The notes under the pieces: model-generated
Databases searched by the model: none
Told to the model about the DNA's origin: nothing
The model's input: only the letters and a program-made list of their open reading frames with translations
Source: Sabellastarte sp. h YS-2021
Lineage: Eukaryota > Annelida > Polychaeta > Sabellida > Sabellidae
NCBI GenBank assembly: GCA_964017235.1
Contig: OZ024936.1
Span: forward strand, 15,414,496-15,478,495
Length of the DNA: 64,000 bases
Direction of reading: 5' to 3'
Shown: positions 1 through 11,270 of the stretch, piece by piece
Layout: the number at the start of each line of letters is the position of its first letter
Position numbering within the stretch: the first letter of the stretch is position 1
Translations under genes and position numbers: made by a program

Positions 1-1
1 A

Positions 2-1429
2 AAGGATGAGATATGGGTAAAAATAGGTGGAGATCATGGAGGCAATTCTTTTAAATTGTGCCTCCAAGTGTGCAATTTAGACAAGCCAAATTCGAAGGAG
101 AACACAATAGTATATGCCTGTATGTCTGCCAAAGATATTTATGAAAATATGAGCAAGATATGCTCCATTCATGAGAGCCAAATAAACCAGCTTAAAGAGG
201 AGTATTGGGAAAACAAAAGGATAAGGCTGTTTGTTTATGGAGATTATGCCTTTCTGGCTAGTCTATATGGTCTCTCAGGTGCAAGAGGCAAACATTTTTG
301 TCTCTGGTGCAATATTCGCTATGGTGATCTACAAATTCCACTTGATTGTCGAGGTTTGATCAGGGCTAGAAAACTTGGAAGAATGATAAAAGACTATGAG
401 AACTTCAAGAAGGATGGCAAACAAAATCTGTCACTTGCCTCCAGTTTCAACAATGTGATACATAGGCCTATGTGGGATGTCAAAGTAAAACATGTTTGCC
501 CTCCATACCTTCATATGCTGCTGGGGATTGTGAAAAAACACCATGACCTTCTGGAAAATGAGCTTCACCAAATTGATCTTCAAATTGCTGAAGACATATC
601 ACTTTCAAAGGCAAAACTAGATAACTCATTATTTCACCAGTACATTAAAGGGTTGAGGGAAAAGAGGAAATTGCTGAATTCACTTGGCTTTCTCAGGGAT
701 GAAAGAGACGAAGAAAACAGCAACTTGACTGAGAAGGAGGCTAAGAAACTGCAAACCCGCATAGATTCAATAGAATTGAAACTTGTAAAATGTAAACCAT
801 CACTACAAGTCCAGTCTGGTCCTGTTATATCAGCAGTGCAGATTACACTAAAGCATCATAATATTGTCCAACAGGCTTATCATTCCAAGTCATTTGTAGG
901 GAATCACTGCTCAAAGTATTTAAAGTCAAATATCCAGGATGACATATGGTGTACCATTCTAGAAAAAGTTTGTGAGCTGAGTGGAAAGCCTGACATAAAT
1001 GATAGGGCAAAACAAACTGCATCTAAATTTTTGAAACTTAACCAATATTTCTCTGACATTCACACTAAAGTTGGACACATGGATAAAATATCACAAGATA
1101 TGCTTCCAGATATCAAAATTTCCATTGAAAATTACTTGAAATATTACAGACAGTACTTTCCAAATTTACTCATCCCTAAGCATCATTTTCTGGAAGATCA
1201 TGTCATAGACTGGATTAGTAAATGGGGTTTTGGAATGGGTCTCCATGGAGAACAAGGAGGCGAGTCCATCCATAGAAAGTTCAACAGGATTCAGCGAAAT
1301 ATGTGTCATGTCACAAATACTACACAGAGATTGCTATTCATAATGAGAGAGCACCACACACTCACTAATCCCTCAATACAAAGCCTAATTATTAAACCAA
1401 GAAGTAAAAGCAACACTGTTAAAAATTAA
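2..1429 (+). CDS. Transposase-like protein, 5'-partial, DDE/RNase H-like candidate
   Basis: The frame is open from the left edge to a TAA at 1427-1429, so the gene begins upstream of the window; no ATG near position 56 marks a start. Visible landmarks: a GGDHGG motif (nt ~23-40), a GDYAFL motif (Asp near nt 242), a CLWC pair (nt ~299-310) and HGEQGGESIH (Glu near nt 1250). A D, D-plus-CxxC, E layout is the pattern of cut-and-paste transposases with an RNase H fold (hAT, KDZ, Zisupton and relatives). From memory, closely similar multi-copy proteins of unknown function occur in sea urchins, amphioxus and corals. A coiled-coil-like charged stretch covers residues ~170-265. No introns are needed. 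It could be a live or recently active DNA transposon gene, or a domesticated copy. The superfamily is uncertain. Confidence 0.6.
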   Translation, partial: KDEIWVKIGGDHGGNSFKLCLQVCNLDKPNSKENTIVYACMSAKDIYENMSKICSIHESQINQLKEEYWENKRIRLFVYGDYAFLASLYGLSGARGKHFCLWCNIRYGDLQIPLDCRGLIRARKLGRMIKDYENFKKDGKQNLSLASSFNNVIHRPMWDVKVKHVCPPYLHMLLGIVKKHHDLLENELHQIDLQIAEDISLSKAKLDNSLFHQYIKGLREKRKLLNSLGFLRDERDEENSNLTEKEAKKLQTRIDSIELKLVKCKPSLQVQSGPVISAVQITLKHHNIVQQAYHSKSFVGNHCSKYLKSNIQDDIWCTILEKVCELSGKPDINDRAKQTASKFLKLNQYFSDIHTKVGHMDKISQDMLPDIKISIENYLKYYRQYFPNLLIPKHHFLEDHVIDWISKWGFGMGLHGEQGGESIHRKFNRIQRNMCHVTNTTQRLLFIMREHHTLTNPSIQSLIIKPRSKSNTVKN

Positions 1430-2380
1430 AACCTGGTGGCACCATTCAAACTGTGATATTTCATTGAGACAGTAATTGTTTCTTCTGTACATAAACTGAT
1501 TATTTAAAACTATTTATTTTGTATATAATGTGCCTAATTATTAACATATCTGAGCAGGGACTGTCAATGTATTTACCATGTGGATAGTTTAGCTGTAATT
1601 GGATATAACAGGAAGTTTAACAAGGTGAAATAGGTAACTTTTTCATTTTTCAATGATACTTATAGAATACACTAAAAGTCCTATCTATGTTTTATGCAAT
1701 CTTTCTCTTTGTTTTAGCATTTAATTTCCTATTTTACAACAAATATGCGGCTTTTTTTTCAGGGAATTGTGTCTTTATATAAAAATAAACAACAATGAAT
1801 TTGATACCATTGAATTGCCCTGACATTCTGGAAAAAGTACATATAACATATATGCTTATCAAAAATGAGCAACATTAATTAATCATTGATTAAAAGTTTA
1901 TGATATTTTCCAGAAACTCTGATTATTTCACAACACATTTTGTTCTGTTTACATATGCACATGGAATGGAATGTGTAATATTTCAGCTTGGTTTTTAAAA
2001 AGAATTACTAGAATATATATACTAATGCATTAAACAAAGATAGTGCTTTTAATACATATAATTTGTTTTTTCATGTGCACTGAAAAAGTTTTATAAAAAA
2101 CAAAAACAAAATAAAGAACCTTTTTTTCACAGACATTTCTCCTACATAAAATCATACAAGTGAGAGTACAAGCTCTGCTCTGTTTACACCACCAACAACA
2201 CACACAAGTCTTCTCTGAGTGTGTGTGTCTTTATGTGTACCATTTTAAACTAAAGTTACAGCAGAAAAACCACTGTGTATAACCAATTGAAGTGCAACGT
2301 AAACATATCATACTGAGCCACAACATACATTGTAAATTTAGCCTAATTAAATAACACTGGCATATCAAACCTTAAGTTAT
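1430..2380. other. AT-rich non-coding flank
   Basis: Sequence downstream of the transposase-like gene, with many short A and T runs and a few AATAAA-like hexamers (for example near 1785 and 2111). Terminal inverted repeats of the putative transposon could not be recognised here. No coding signal seen. Confidence 0.5.
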
Positions 2381-2900
2381 AATGGATGCAAAATTCTGAA
2401 TGTTTTGGTAATTTCAATCAAATAGCCACCAAATTGTTTACTATTATGTATTGAATGTTCGTCTCTGTCTAATTAAACTGGGAAGTAAGGATAAAATATT
2501 TTAAGCATAAGATTTCAAGCAACAACATTCAAGGACAAAATCAGATTCATTAACACTGGGGGAACAAAGTCCAGATTCTTTAACTTCTGATGTGTTTAAT
2601 ATCTGAGCATTTATAATAAGAAAACCACCAAAATATTTATTATTATATGAACAAGGCCTGTCTATGTTAACTGTAAGAGAACCCAAATGTTAGATGCATT
2701 AAAATTAAGGAATTATACAGCAGCATCTACAGAAAAATATCCCCTAATAAAACCAGATAAAATACTGAAATTTTCGGAATCTTAATAAGTCCGCCACTAA
2801 AATGCTTCTTATTAGGTGTAGAATGCTCATCTGTAGCTAATTACACTGATAACTTAACATATCTTCAATTTACGTTCTTTACCTTTCACTCATTTCACAG
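2380..2900 (-). repeat. Old ~190-bp tandem repeat (family A), reverse orientation
   Basis: Read on the minus strand, this stretch carries about three degenerate units sharing the landmarks CAATTTGGTGG, an AGACRARCATT-like motif and CTTATGC. Landmarks on the plus strand lie near 2427, 2625 and 2791, a spacing of roughly 196 and 168. The same units form a longer array at 54.1-56.3 kb and a short one near 29 kb, in the other orientation. Confidence 0.55.
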
Positions 2901-2996
2901 ATCGGGAGTGACACCAGCGTACAACTCCCATGTTCCACTCTCTACTACATGGATCCTGGTCCTCAGACTTTGTGTGCACATATGTTAAACAATTTA

Positions 2997-5300
2997 TAAT
3001 AATAATAGTTAGATCTTATATAGCGCAATTCTAGTCACTACTTGACTAATCAATGCGCTACTCCAGTAAAAAAGCACTTTTAAACAGAAATGTTTTGAGT
3101 CTTTTTTTAAATTCTTTCAAGTCCAGGTCGATGTTTCGGATGTCATCAGGGAGGCTATTCCAATAGCGAGGTGCGCTGACACAGAAAGATCTGAAACCCT
3201 TGCCTTTAAGTTTCCACCGACGCTCTTCTAGTTTATACATTTTGTCGCTCGATCGTAGTGGTCTTGGTGGTTGGTTTAATGAAAGCAAGGATTGAATGTA
3301 ATCAGGGGCATCGCCTTTCAATGCTTTGAACACAATCAGATTCAGTTTGTAGATAATACGTTGTCGAACAGGTAGCCAATGCAGTTTCATGAGATGAGGT
3401 GTTATGGAGTCATATTTTTTCAAATTCAAGACAATCCTAGCAGCAGCATTTTGGACACGTTGTAGCTTTGTGATTAAATAATCTGGGATGTCAATGAAGA
3501 GAGAGTTGCAATAATCCAGTTTCGCAGAGATAACAGAATGAACAATGGTCTTAGCTGATGATACAGTTAAATATGGCCGGATGGTGCGAATATTCCTCAG
3601 ATAATGATAGCTGGACTTGCAGATGTAGGTCACATGATCACTTAGTGTAAGTTCACTGTCAATGATGACACCAAGGTTTTTAACATATGGGCTAGCTGGT
3701 ATAATTGCACCACTGACACTTAGAGAATTAATCATTATTTTTGCATGCTGATGAGATGTTCCAGCTATCAAGAATTCAGTCTTGTCCTCATTTAATTTCA
3801 ATTTGTTCTTGTTCATCCAGTCGCTTATCTCAGATATACAATTTTGAAGCTGTGAAGTGGCAGTTAGTTGATCTTCCTCGATATTTGGTGATACTGATTT
3901 ATACAGTTGAGAATCATCTGCATACATGTGGAATGAAATCAGAAAATTTCTAATAATTGTCCCCAATGGTGTTGTATAATCACAATATAATTGTAGGCCC
4001 AAAACAGAGCCTTGTGGGACACAGCATTTAATATCTTCTTTATAGACATCACATTGCCGATTTTAACAGACTGTGTTCTGCCATTTAAATATGATTCAAA
4101 CAAGGATAGCGCAGCACCACTGACACCAAACATGGATTGTAGTCTGGACAATAACATGTTGTGATCCACAGTATCAAAGGCCGCAGATAAGTCAAGAAAA
4201 GCCATCAATGCCACCTGTTGGTTATCAGCAATCAATAATAAATCGTTCATGATTTTCAATAGTGTAGTTTCTGTGCTGTGCTGGTTTCTATATGCAGATT
4301 GATTTTGTTCATTCAATTTGCTGGCAGTGACATGCTCACTCAACTGCTTGGATATGACCTTTTCAATGACCTTAGATAAAAAGGGTAGTCCTGACACAGG
4401 GCAGAAGTTTTTGTAGATGAGTTTAAGACCCTTCTTTTTGAGGAGTGGAGTAATAACAGCATGTTTAAAGGTATTTGGCATTTTACCAGTTTCAATAGAC
4501 AGGTTGACTACTTTAGCAATGAATGGCATCAGTTCTAATGTACACTCCTTCAGTAATGAGGTTGGTATGGGATCCAACATGCATGACTTGGATGGGGACT
4601 TCAGGACTATTTGTTTGACTTCCTCAACAGAAACTGGTGTGAACTTCGACAAATTGGGGAAAGTGAAATCTCTTGCATCATAATTATCAAAACCCTCAGA
4701 TGGTCCAAAGTTATCTCTAATTTTGTCTATTTTCTCTATAAAATGCTGGCCAAACTTCTCTGCTAATTCTTCTTTAGAGTCATGCTCAGGCAATGGTGAT
4801 TCTTTGTATGACTTGCACAGACTTTTGACAACCTTAAATAACTGTTTTTGGTCATTTTCATTTTCTATTATCATTGAGTTAAAATGTTCAATTTTAGCCT
4901 TCTTTAAGACTTGCATGTAAGTTTTTCTTTCAGCTGAAAATAACATATACTCATCAACATGTTTTGATTTTCTCCATTTTCGCTCAGCAATTCTCATTTT
5001 CTGTTTACTGCTTTGTACATTTTTATTATACCAAGGCTGTGATTCTCTCTTTCTAATTTTGCAGGTTTTAAGGGGTGCGTGTTTATTCAGAATATTTGAT
5101 AGGGTTTGGTTGTACTGTTTTACGAGTTCTTCAAGGTCCTCAGCAGGATTTTGCACTAGATCAGATTCTATTATATCTTTTTTGAATGTTGACAGATCAA
5201 TATCCTTTATCTTTCTGTAAGAAAATTCTCTGGGCACTAAATTTGGTTTACAGAATCGAAGGTGGCATATAATTGCTGCATGATCAGAGAATGATCACAC
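2997..5300 (-). mobile_element. LINE, Jockey superfamily (CR1/L2-like), 5'-truncated
   Basis: Minus-strand non-LTR retrotransposon. The endonuclease survives only as its C-terminal end with an SDHAAIICHL motif (~5262-5295). The reverse transcriptase follows, with NFCPVSGLPFLSKVIEK, HSTETTLLK and LDLSAAFDTVDH in one frame (5237 to ~4045), then VPQGSVLG, MYADDSQLY and the thumb/C-terminal part in the next frame to a stop at 3058. One frameshift just upstream of VPQGSVLG (near 4045) separates the two halves, so this copy is dead. The 3' end reads GCGCTATATAAG followed by a short TTA-type microsatellite near 2998-3012, as in L2/CR1-type LINEs. Both halves are otherwise long and open, which suggests moderate age. 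Confidence 0.88.
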
Positions 5301-7577
5301 AATGGGTAACATGTTTTGGATTCCTTTATTGCTACTTTAACATGATCCTTTTGTTTTGGGGGTTTGAAGGTTTTAATGTAAATATATTTACATATTGTCC
5401 AGATAAAGTAAAGGTGGCCTTATCTTGTAGTCAGCAAGTAAAGTGACCCTAGATGATTTAAGTTACAGATTTGGAATTTTATATTTAAGGTGGCCTCAAA
5501 GTCACAAATTACTCACCAGTTAAGGTTGAGTTGATGTATTAGAGAATATTATTGAGACGTTTAATTTATTTCCTTTTTTACCAGAAAAAAGCTTATTATA
5601 TGCAATTATTGAATTAACGTGGGTTAAAAATGTGAAGTTAGTGTTGGAGAAAGAGAAACCCCTAACCCCAAGTAGGATGTAGTGTGTAGGTTGATCTGGA
5701 AAGTCAGAACCACTTGGTCAGAGGCGTTGTGGTCCATAGTAATGTACTTCCAGACACATTCCAATGTCCAGGTGCCATGGCAGTGTATGTGTTGCAAGGG
5801 CACATTCGAATTATAGGCGTGGGTGTCACCTGAATGTCAGAAGGTGTGAAACATGTGTAGAATTTTGAAGGTGTAATTTTTAGACTTTCTTCGAAGTGAC
5901 GCCTAATCTGTGTGTCAATAAGAGGGTCCCAACCCAGCCTGGTTTTATAATGAAACAAATTGGAATCTTTTTTAGCCTGAGGTGATAGCTAGGATATTTT
6001 AACAGCTGAGACTTGGCATATGAGATATTCCGCTAATAAATTAATTGAGTTGTCAAGACTCGATTTATAATTTAATGCCGGGACTTTAGACAAAAATTTA
6101 AAACCATGATGCTGTGACAGGAGTCACTTCATTTATATAAAGCATCAGTCTAGCTCTGACAGTGTTTAGAACATGTACATGGTGACAAGTACAAAATAAA
6201 ATATATGTAGTTGTTAGTGGATTTCTACCATTAACACCTGCCTACCAGTGAACGCCCGCCATATACTTCTTTGTAAGGGGTCAAGGACAAATGCTTCTAT
6301 TTATCTGCAAAATGGGCATTCACTGGTATTTCTGGTTTGTGGTAAAAACGGTCGATAATAGGGTTAAATTATTAAAATATAAGGCTTGAAAAAAGGTACC
6401 AACATGCACCTCAATTATTGATTTTGGTGTTTATCATTTGACTATCTGGCAGTAGAAAAATAAAATATAAAGCTGGTAATATTATTTAAATTCAATATAA
6501 TAGCTATAGACTGGGCGTTTAGTGGTAGAATGCCACTATAGCCTTTGATGCTGATTATCTGGCACCAAAGGTTTATAGAATAAACTGTGCATATATTGTA
6601 AATAGAATAATTAGTTGTCAAGTGTTGCTATGAGGTTTTAACCAAAAGGCTGCAGACAGTTGTTGGCGAGTCCGTACCTTAATTTCCAGCATGTAACCTA
6701 CAAAACCTTTATTATCGCCTTTACAAACACAATTCTATATTCACACCAGATAAAGTAAAGTATCGCACATACTTGAAGTTGTATGGCACAGTCCCTTATT
6801 TACTCATTTATGAATATTCACGTTCAAACCACTTCCCTCAGAATAACTGGGACAGAAAACTTATTTAAATGGTTTTTGCTAACCCTGTGTGTTTGGCAAA
6901 GTCATCGTCACATGTATGAATTCATCGCCTGGAGAGCTCAGAGGCAAGTTCAATACTTATAATTGACCAACTGCTGTCATATGTTGTAATAATACCCAAC
7001 AGACTGTTACACTATATATTGTGAAAGGAAAGTACATAAATATACATTAAGTATATACAGCTTTCAATCAAATCTACTTAAACCAAACCTTTAATGATCA
7101 TGAAGCTAACGATATTCCATAGTGTGTTTAAATTTTTATCTTATTACAAATTTTAAAAAAATAAATAAATAGGTAGCAAACATTTCAGTTCAGTAGCTAG
7201 TGGTAAAAGATTGTTCACAAAGTGACCGTATATGAGTTAGCAACTAGTTAGCAACCTTAGGTTGAGCAAAATAATTCTTACCATTTCCACATGTTATTAT
7301 CATTTATTATCAAATGATAATAAGTTTCAATGTGTAAATTTTGATAAGGTAAGGTAATATAAGGCAACTGGACACAAAAGTCCTCCATATCCTGTGCAAA
7401 GACTTGTATCATTTTAGAACAGATAAATGGGACAGCTTTGTTTTTCTCAAATTATATTTGGACATCTGGATTTTCTTTTTTAACGAGATATTGCATCAAA
7501 TTTAAGGTGTTGTCCTTTTAATCCAAGCTTTGGTTGCTTCATATACATGTTAACATGATTTTGTTGTTTAAAACACA
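5301..7577. other. Non-coding interval with small foldback
   Basis: AT-rich sequence with no recognisable gene. It contains an imperfect inverted repeat (ACCAGTGAACGCCC at 6244-6257 against GGGCATTCACTGGT at 6314-6327, 13 of 14 pairing) and a smaller palindrome near 6515-6532. An 84-codon open frame at 5704-5958 (minus) has no recognisable motif and is not called. Confidence 0.5.
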
Positions 7578-7590
7578 TATGTACATTGTA

Positions 7591-7826
7591 GTTCAGGGGT
7601 CACGTTGGCAGAGTGGTAACACTTTTGCCTCCCACCTCTTAGGCCGGGGTTCAGTTGCTGGCATTGCCTCAAGTGGGAAAGCTGGTAGTTTGTCTGCAGT
7701 TTACAGTAAAGAACCTTGACCAACTGTATGTACTGGTTTCGTCTGGCCTTCCAACTACCTGTTGTGATGTGACCCTACAGTGTTGAAACAGTGTAAAACC
7801 CCAAATAAATAAACAAAATAAATAAG
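7591..7826 (+). mobile_element. tRNA-derived SINE, family 1, near full length
   Basis: The head has an A box (TGGCAGAGTGG, 7606-7616) and a B box (GGTTCAGTTGC, 7648-7658) spaced as in a pol III promoter, with a CCTCCCACC loop recalling tRNA-Gly. A body (CAACTGTATGTACTGGTTTC) and a tail ending GTAAAACCCC followed by AAATA repeats come next. Near-perfect target duplications flank it: TATGTACATTGTA (7578-7590) and TATGTACATAGTA (7827-7839). It would be moved by a LINE in trans. Confidence 0.85.
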
Positions 7827-7839
7827 TATGTACATAGTA

Positions 7840-8559
7840 ATACCCATTTGTGAAGAAAAGTGGCATGCAGGGAAGATTAGATTATAGCTGTATTTCTTGT
7901 TTCAACTAGTTAGCATTAAGGATACTGAAAAAAATAAGTATACCAATATAAGTGACTGAATCTAGAGTGACTATCTTGGGGGCTTGAAGATTGGAGATAA
8001 TGTTTGCTTAATTTATAAATAAAAATTGTAATTTCTAATAAAAACAATTTACATGAAAAATGTCAGACCGTAATAAAATATAATTTATTTGCAAAAAAAA
8101 ATGTCAATGACCTTTTAGGGGAAGCCTTAAAGGGTCTGTGTAATATGGCAACTTTTTGAAAATATTTTATTCTAAGGTCCTGGAACATTTCACTGGGAAG
8201 GCCCAATAAGTCCAGTTTGGTCTAAACGGCTGGTAAACGATTTGCCATTTCACTAGCCATGATCTTGTTGGTTTCCAAAAACTGAAGGTATGCAATCAAG
8301 ACAAGGGGATTGAATTGAGAGGGGAGGCCATGGACGAATACTGTAAAATGAATGAATAATCTGAACATACTATTATAATTTTTCTGTGTTGAACGTCTAA
8401 TGGCTATTTGTTTTTTTCTGTAGCACCTTTTGTATTAGCGAGGTCATTGTTAGCCTGTTTCCTTAGAAAAATAAAAACTATATTAAATTATTCAGTCAAT
8501 GGTTATGTGATTTGTGGTTACAGAAACCAACTCATGGTGAGGCAGTAGTTTGTTCAATT
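7840..8559. other. AT-rich non-coding
   Basis: No gene, repeat or signal recognised between the SINE and the Ngaro-like fossil. Confidence 0.4.
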
Positions 8560-9300
8560 TTTCTTGTGGTTTGGCTGTTGTGACCCACCTTGATAGAAGG
8601 TCAGGAATTATGTAAGATTTCCCTAAAATATGCTTTACTTGCAGGTCAGTATTGTTTTTAGTGCCTCAAACTATAGTCTCCAGGGTTAAGTCCCTAATTC
8701 TACCAGAAGTGAGAACATGAGCAACAGCTTCATTGTCAAAAGCAAAAGATACATTTTGATTAACCCTGGATTGATGCCAAACCATAAGGGCGACTAAAAT
8801 ATTGAGGATTTCTAAATGGGCTATATTCAAATTCAAGTAGTCCAAAGGTATGGTGAAGGCATAAATATTTTGTCCCCACCTGACACGAACCCACAGAGGC
8901 TGGCATCCAACTCAATTGCAATACTAATTGGCTTCAGACCTAAAGATGTGACCCCATTGAAATAGGGCTAATACTTAAGAAATCATTGATATGGGTTCTA
9001 AAGAAAGTACTGTTTTAACTTTGTCTTCCATAGCCCTTAAGAAATCCAATAAACCATTCAAGAAGAAGTGAGATACCATTACACACTTACTACCATAAAG
9101 TGAGCTGCCCAATAAGAATGGGATTTTATGATTTTGTGATGCCATTCTGAACATATATTTAAAATAAATTTGTTGCATTTTTTGTGGGTGGCCAAAGTAA
9201 AGTCAATTGTGTCCACCAGGAAAGCTAGGCAATTCATGGATGTTGTAGGTGCAACTAATGTGATAATGGTATGGAGTTGGAGAAGACGTTAGGGTTAACT
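8560..9300 (-). mobile_element. Very old Ngaro/DIRS-like retrotransposon fragment (RT thumb and RNase H)
   Basis: On the minus strand, scattered frames give an RT-connection segment (LLGSSLYGSKCV near 9110) followed by an RNase H region: IELDASLCGF near 8910, a HLEILNILVAL motif near 8800 and KHILGKSY with DLLSRW near 8600. This order and the HLE-LNILVAL signature are typical of RNase H in tyrosine-recombinase retrotransposons. The fragment is heavily decayed with many breaks, so it is an ancient fossil. No gag or recombinase part was found next to it. Confidence 0.6.
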
Positions 9301-11270
9301 AATCATAGGATATGTAAGTCCCCTAAGGAAATAAGACCATACTTAAATTTGGTTTTGAGCATCCCACTGTTGAAGAGTCTTACATATGGGAAGTAAGTCA
9401 CTATCATTTATTTGGTCCCCTAGGCGTAGGCAAAAATAATATTTTCTCATTATTTGGTTGGTGACACTCACCTTGTCATTACACAAAATAGAGCAAAGAA
9501 TATCCAAACAGCTTCATGCACAAGTATAGTTAGTAATTTTGAAACTATTCAATGATCTACATAAAATTCTTATTTTAAGCTAATTTTTCCTTGACATGGA
9601 GAAATATGGGAACGTATAAAAACAGAAAAGTAAACATGTTTTTTTTTCTTTATTGACTGACTAGAAATGAATTGATAGCACAGATATGACAACAGTTCAA
9701 ACCTGGTAAGCCTGCTATAAGTTATAATGTATTGTCAAATTATGTTTACATACAAATATGAGAGTAAGTAAAGTAAGTAAAGGGTAACCAGAAATAGCCA
9801 GATGAATATGCCAATATGCAATGGATCATAGTGGTTAACAAAAGAGAATTGTACATTATCCAAAACTGTTCCAATAATGTCTACATTAAATATACTTCAC
9901 TATGACTGATTATTTCAAAATTTCTGAGCAGAAACTAGACATTTTCTGAGCAGTAACTACACAATTTTTTGTTACTGTAATAGTTCCAGACATACAAATC
10001 ATAAGTTTGTTATATTATTTTTGATAATATAACATTAAACCTATGGATTCATTAAAGTCTCAATTTGTAAATAATAGTGAAATTTAATTATTTAGTAGTA
10101 CATTGTATTTAACATTGTTACCATTTACAATGCAAATGAAAAAGCAATAATTAGAAGAGATATTCCTACTGTGTGTGTAATGATGTCAATAAAATACAAT
10201 TAAATACACAGCTTTAACTAAACTGCAAATGAGTAAGCATACAACAACTCATATAATTTAGACTTAGAACAAACCCTAACAGAATCTCGGGTACATCTCA
10301 ACCACCAAAATATAAAGACAATACAATTTTACGAAAAGTTTAATGTCAGCTAAATTGTAATAAAATATACAAATGATTGGTGAACTGAAGAAAATTTCTA
10401 AATAGTGTGTTTTTATCATATGACAAGATGTGGGAGGAAACTTGTGCGGAGTAGTCATTAAAAATACTCCAAACACAACTGAAAACCACAGGTAACTTTC
10501 ATATCCCTGCAAGGGCTAAGCAATCAAACACAGAATCTGAGAAGGGGCAGAATATTTTGCAACACATGGCGGAAAAACTGGCTTTTAGAATTTAAAGAAT
10601 TTACCTTCACGTAAAAAAATGTCTTAAACAAAATCATGACAATACAAAACAGAGATCTTCAGTCTGTTCTGGTTGTTTTAGATCAGCAGCTGTATGTAAA
10701 AAATATGATTTATCCAAATAAATAAATTTATAAACATTAAGAAAAATAAACAGCACAGGTAAAAAGGACAGACACACAGTTTATGGAAAGAAGTATCTTT
10801 ATGGTGGACTCATATTGCTGAATAAAACTAATCTCATGTTAAAATAAATACAGAAGTAAGGATTATGAAAACTGTGTACAACCAATACACTATAGCTGAG
10901 TGGAGAGCTCATACTTTCTTAAAGTGACAACAGTGGAGTGATGTGCACAGTAGCAGAAAAACACACAAAATTAGAAATGTTTAAATAGAAATAGTATCAA
11001 CAGACATTTCCATTAGCACAAGTTAAATAAAAAAAGCTATTAAAACATCTGCACCTGTTTTCCTATTTGTTACACTCATTATCTGTTAGAAAATTATGCA
11101 CATGCATCAATGTATACTGATCTTAATTTTAACTTTTTAAGATTTTGGCAGATCTAAATTCAACAAAAAATAACAGGGTGTATGTAAAAATACCTTCATA
11201 ATGGCATACATTACCCGAATGTAACTTGTTTTAGTAGTGATTTAAATTTGTAATAATGAAATTTCATACC
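9301..11270. other. AT-rich non-coding
   Basis: No gene recognised. Short GTAAGTAAAG tandem repeats near 9765-9780. The fossil at 8560-9300 may extend to about 9500 on weak similarity only. Confidence 0.4.

Noticed and set aside
5704-5958. 84-codon minus-strand open frame
   Set aside because: No recognisable motif, splice-site context or homologous repeat; could be chance in this composition.
7606-7660. Possible tRNA gene
   Set aside because: A and B boxes are present but there is no cloverleaf or acceptor stem, and the unit continues into a SINE body and tail with target duplications.
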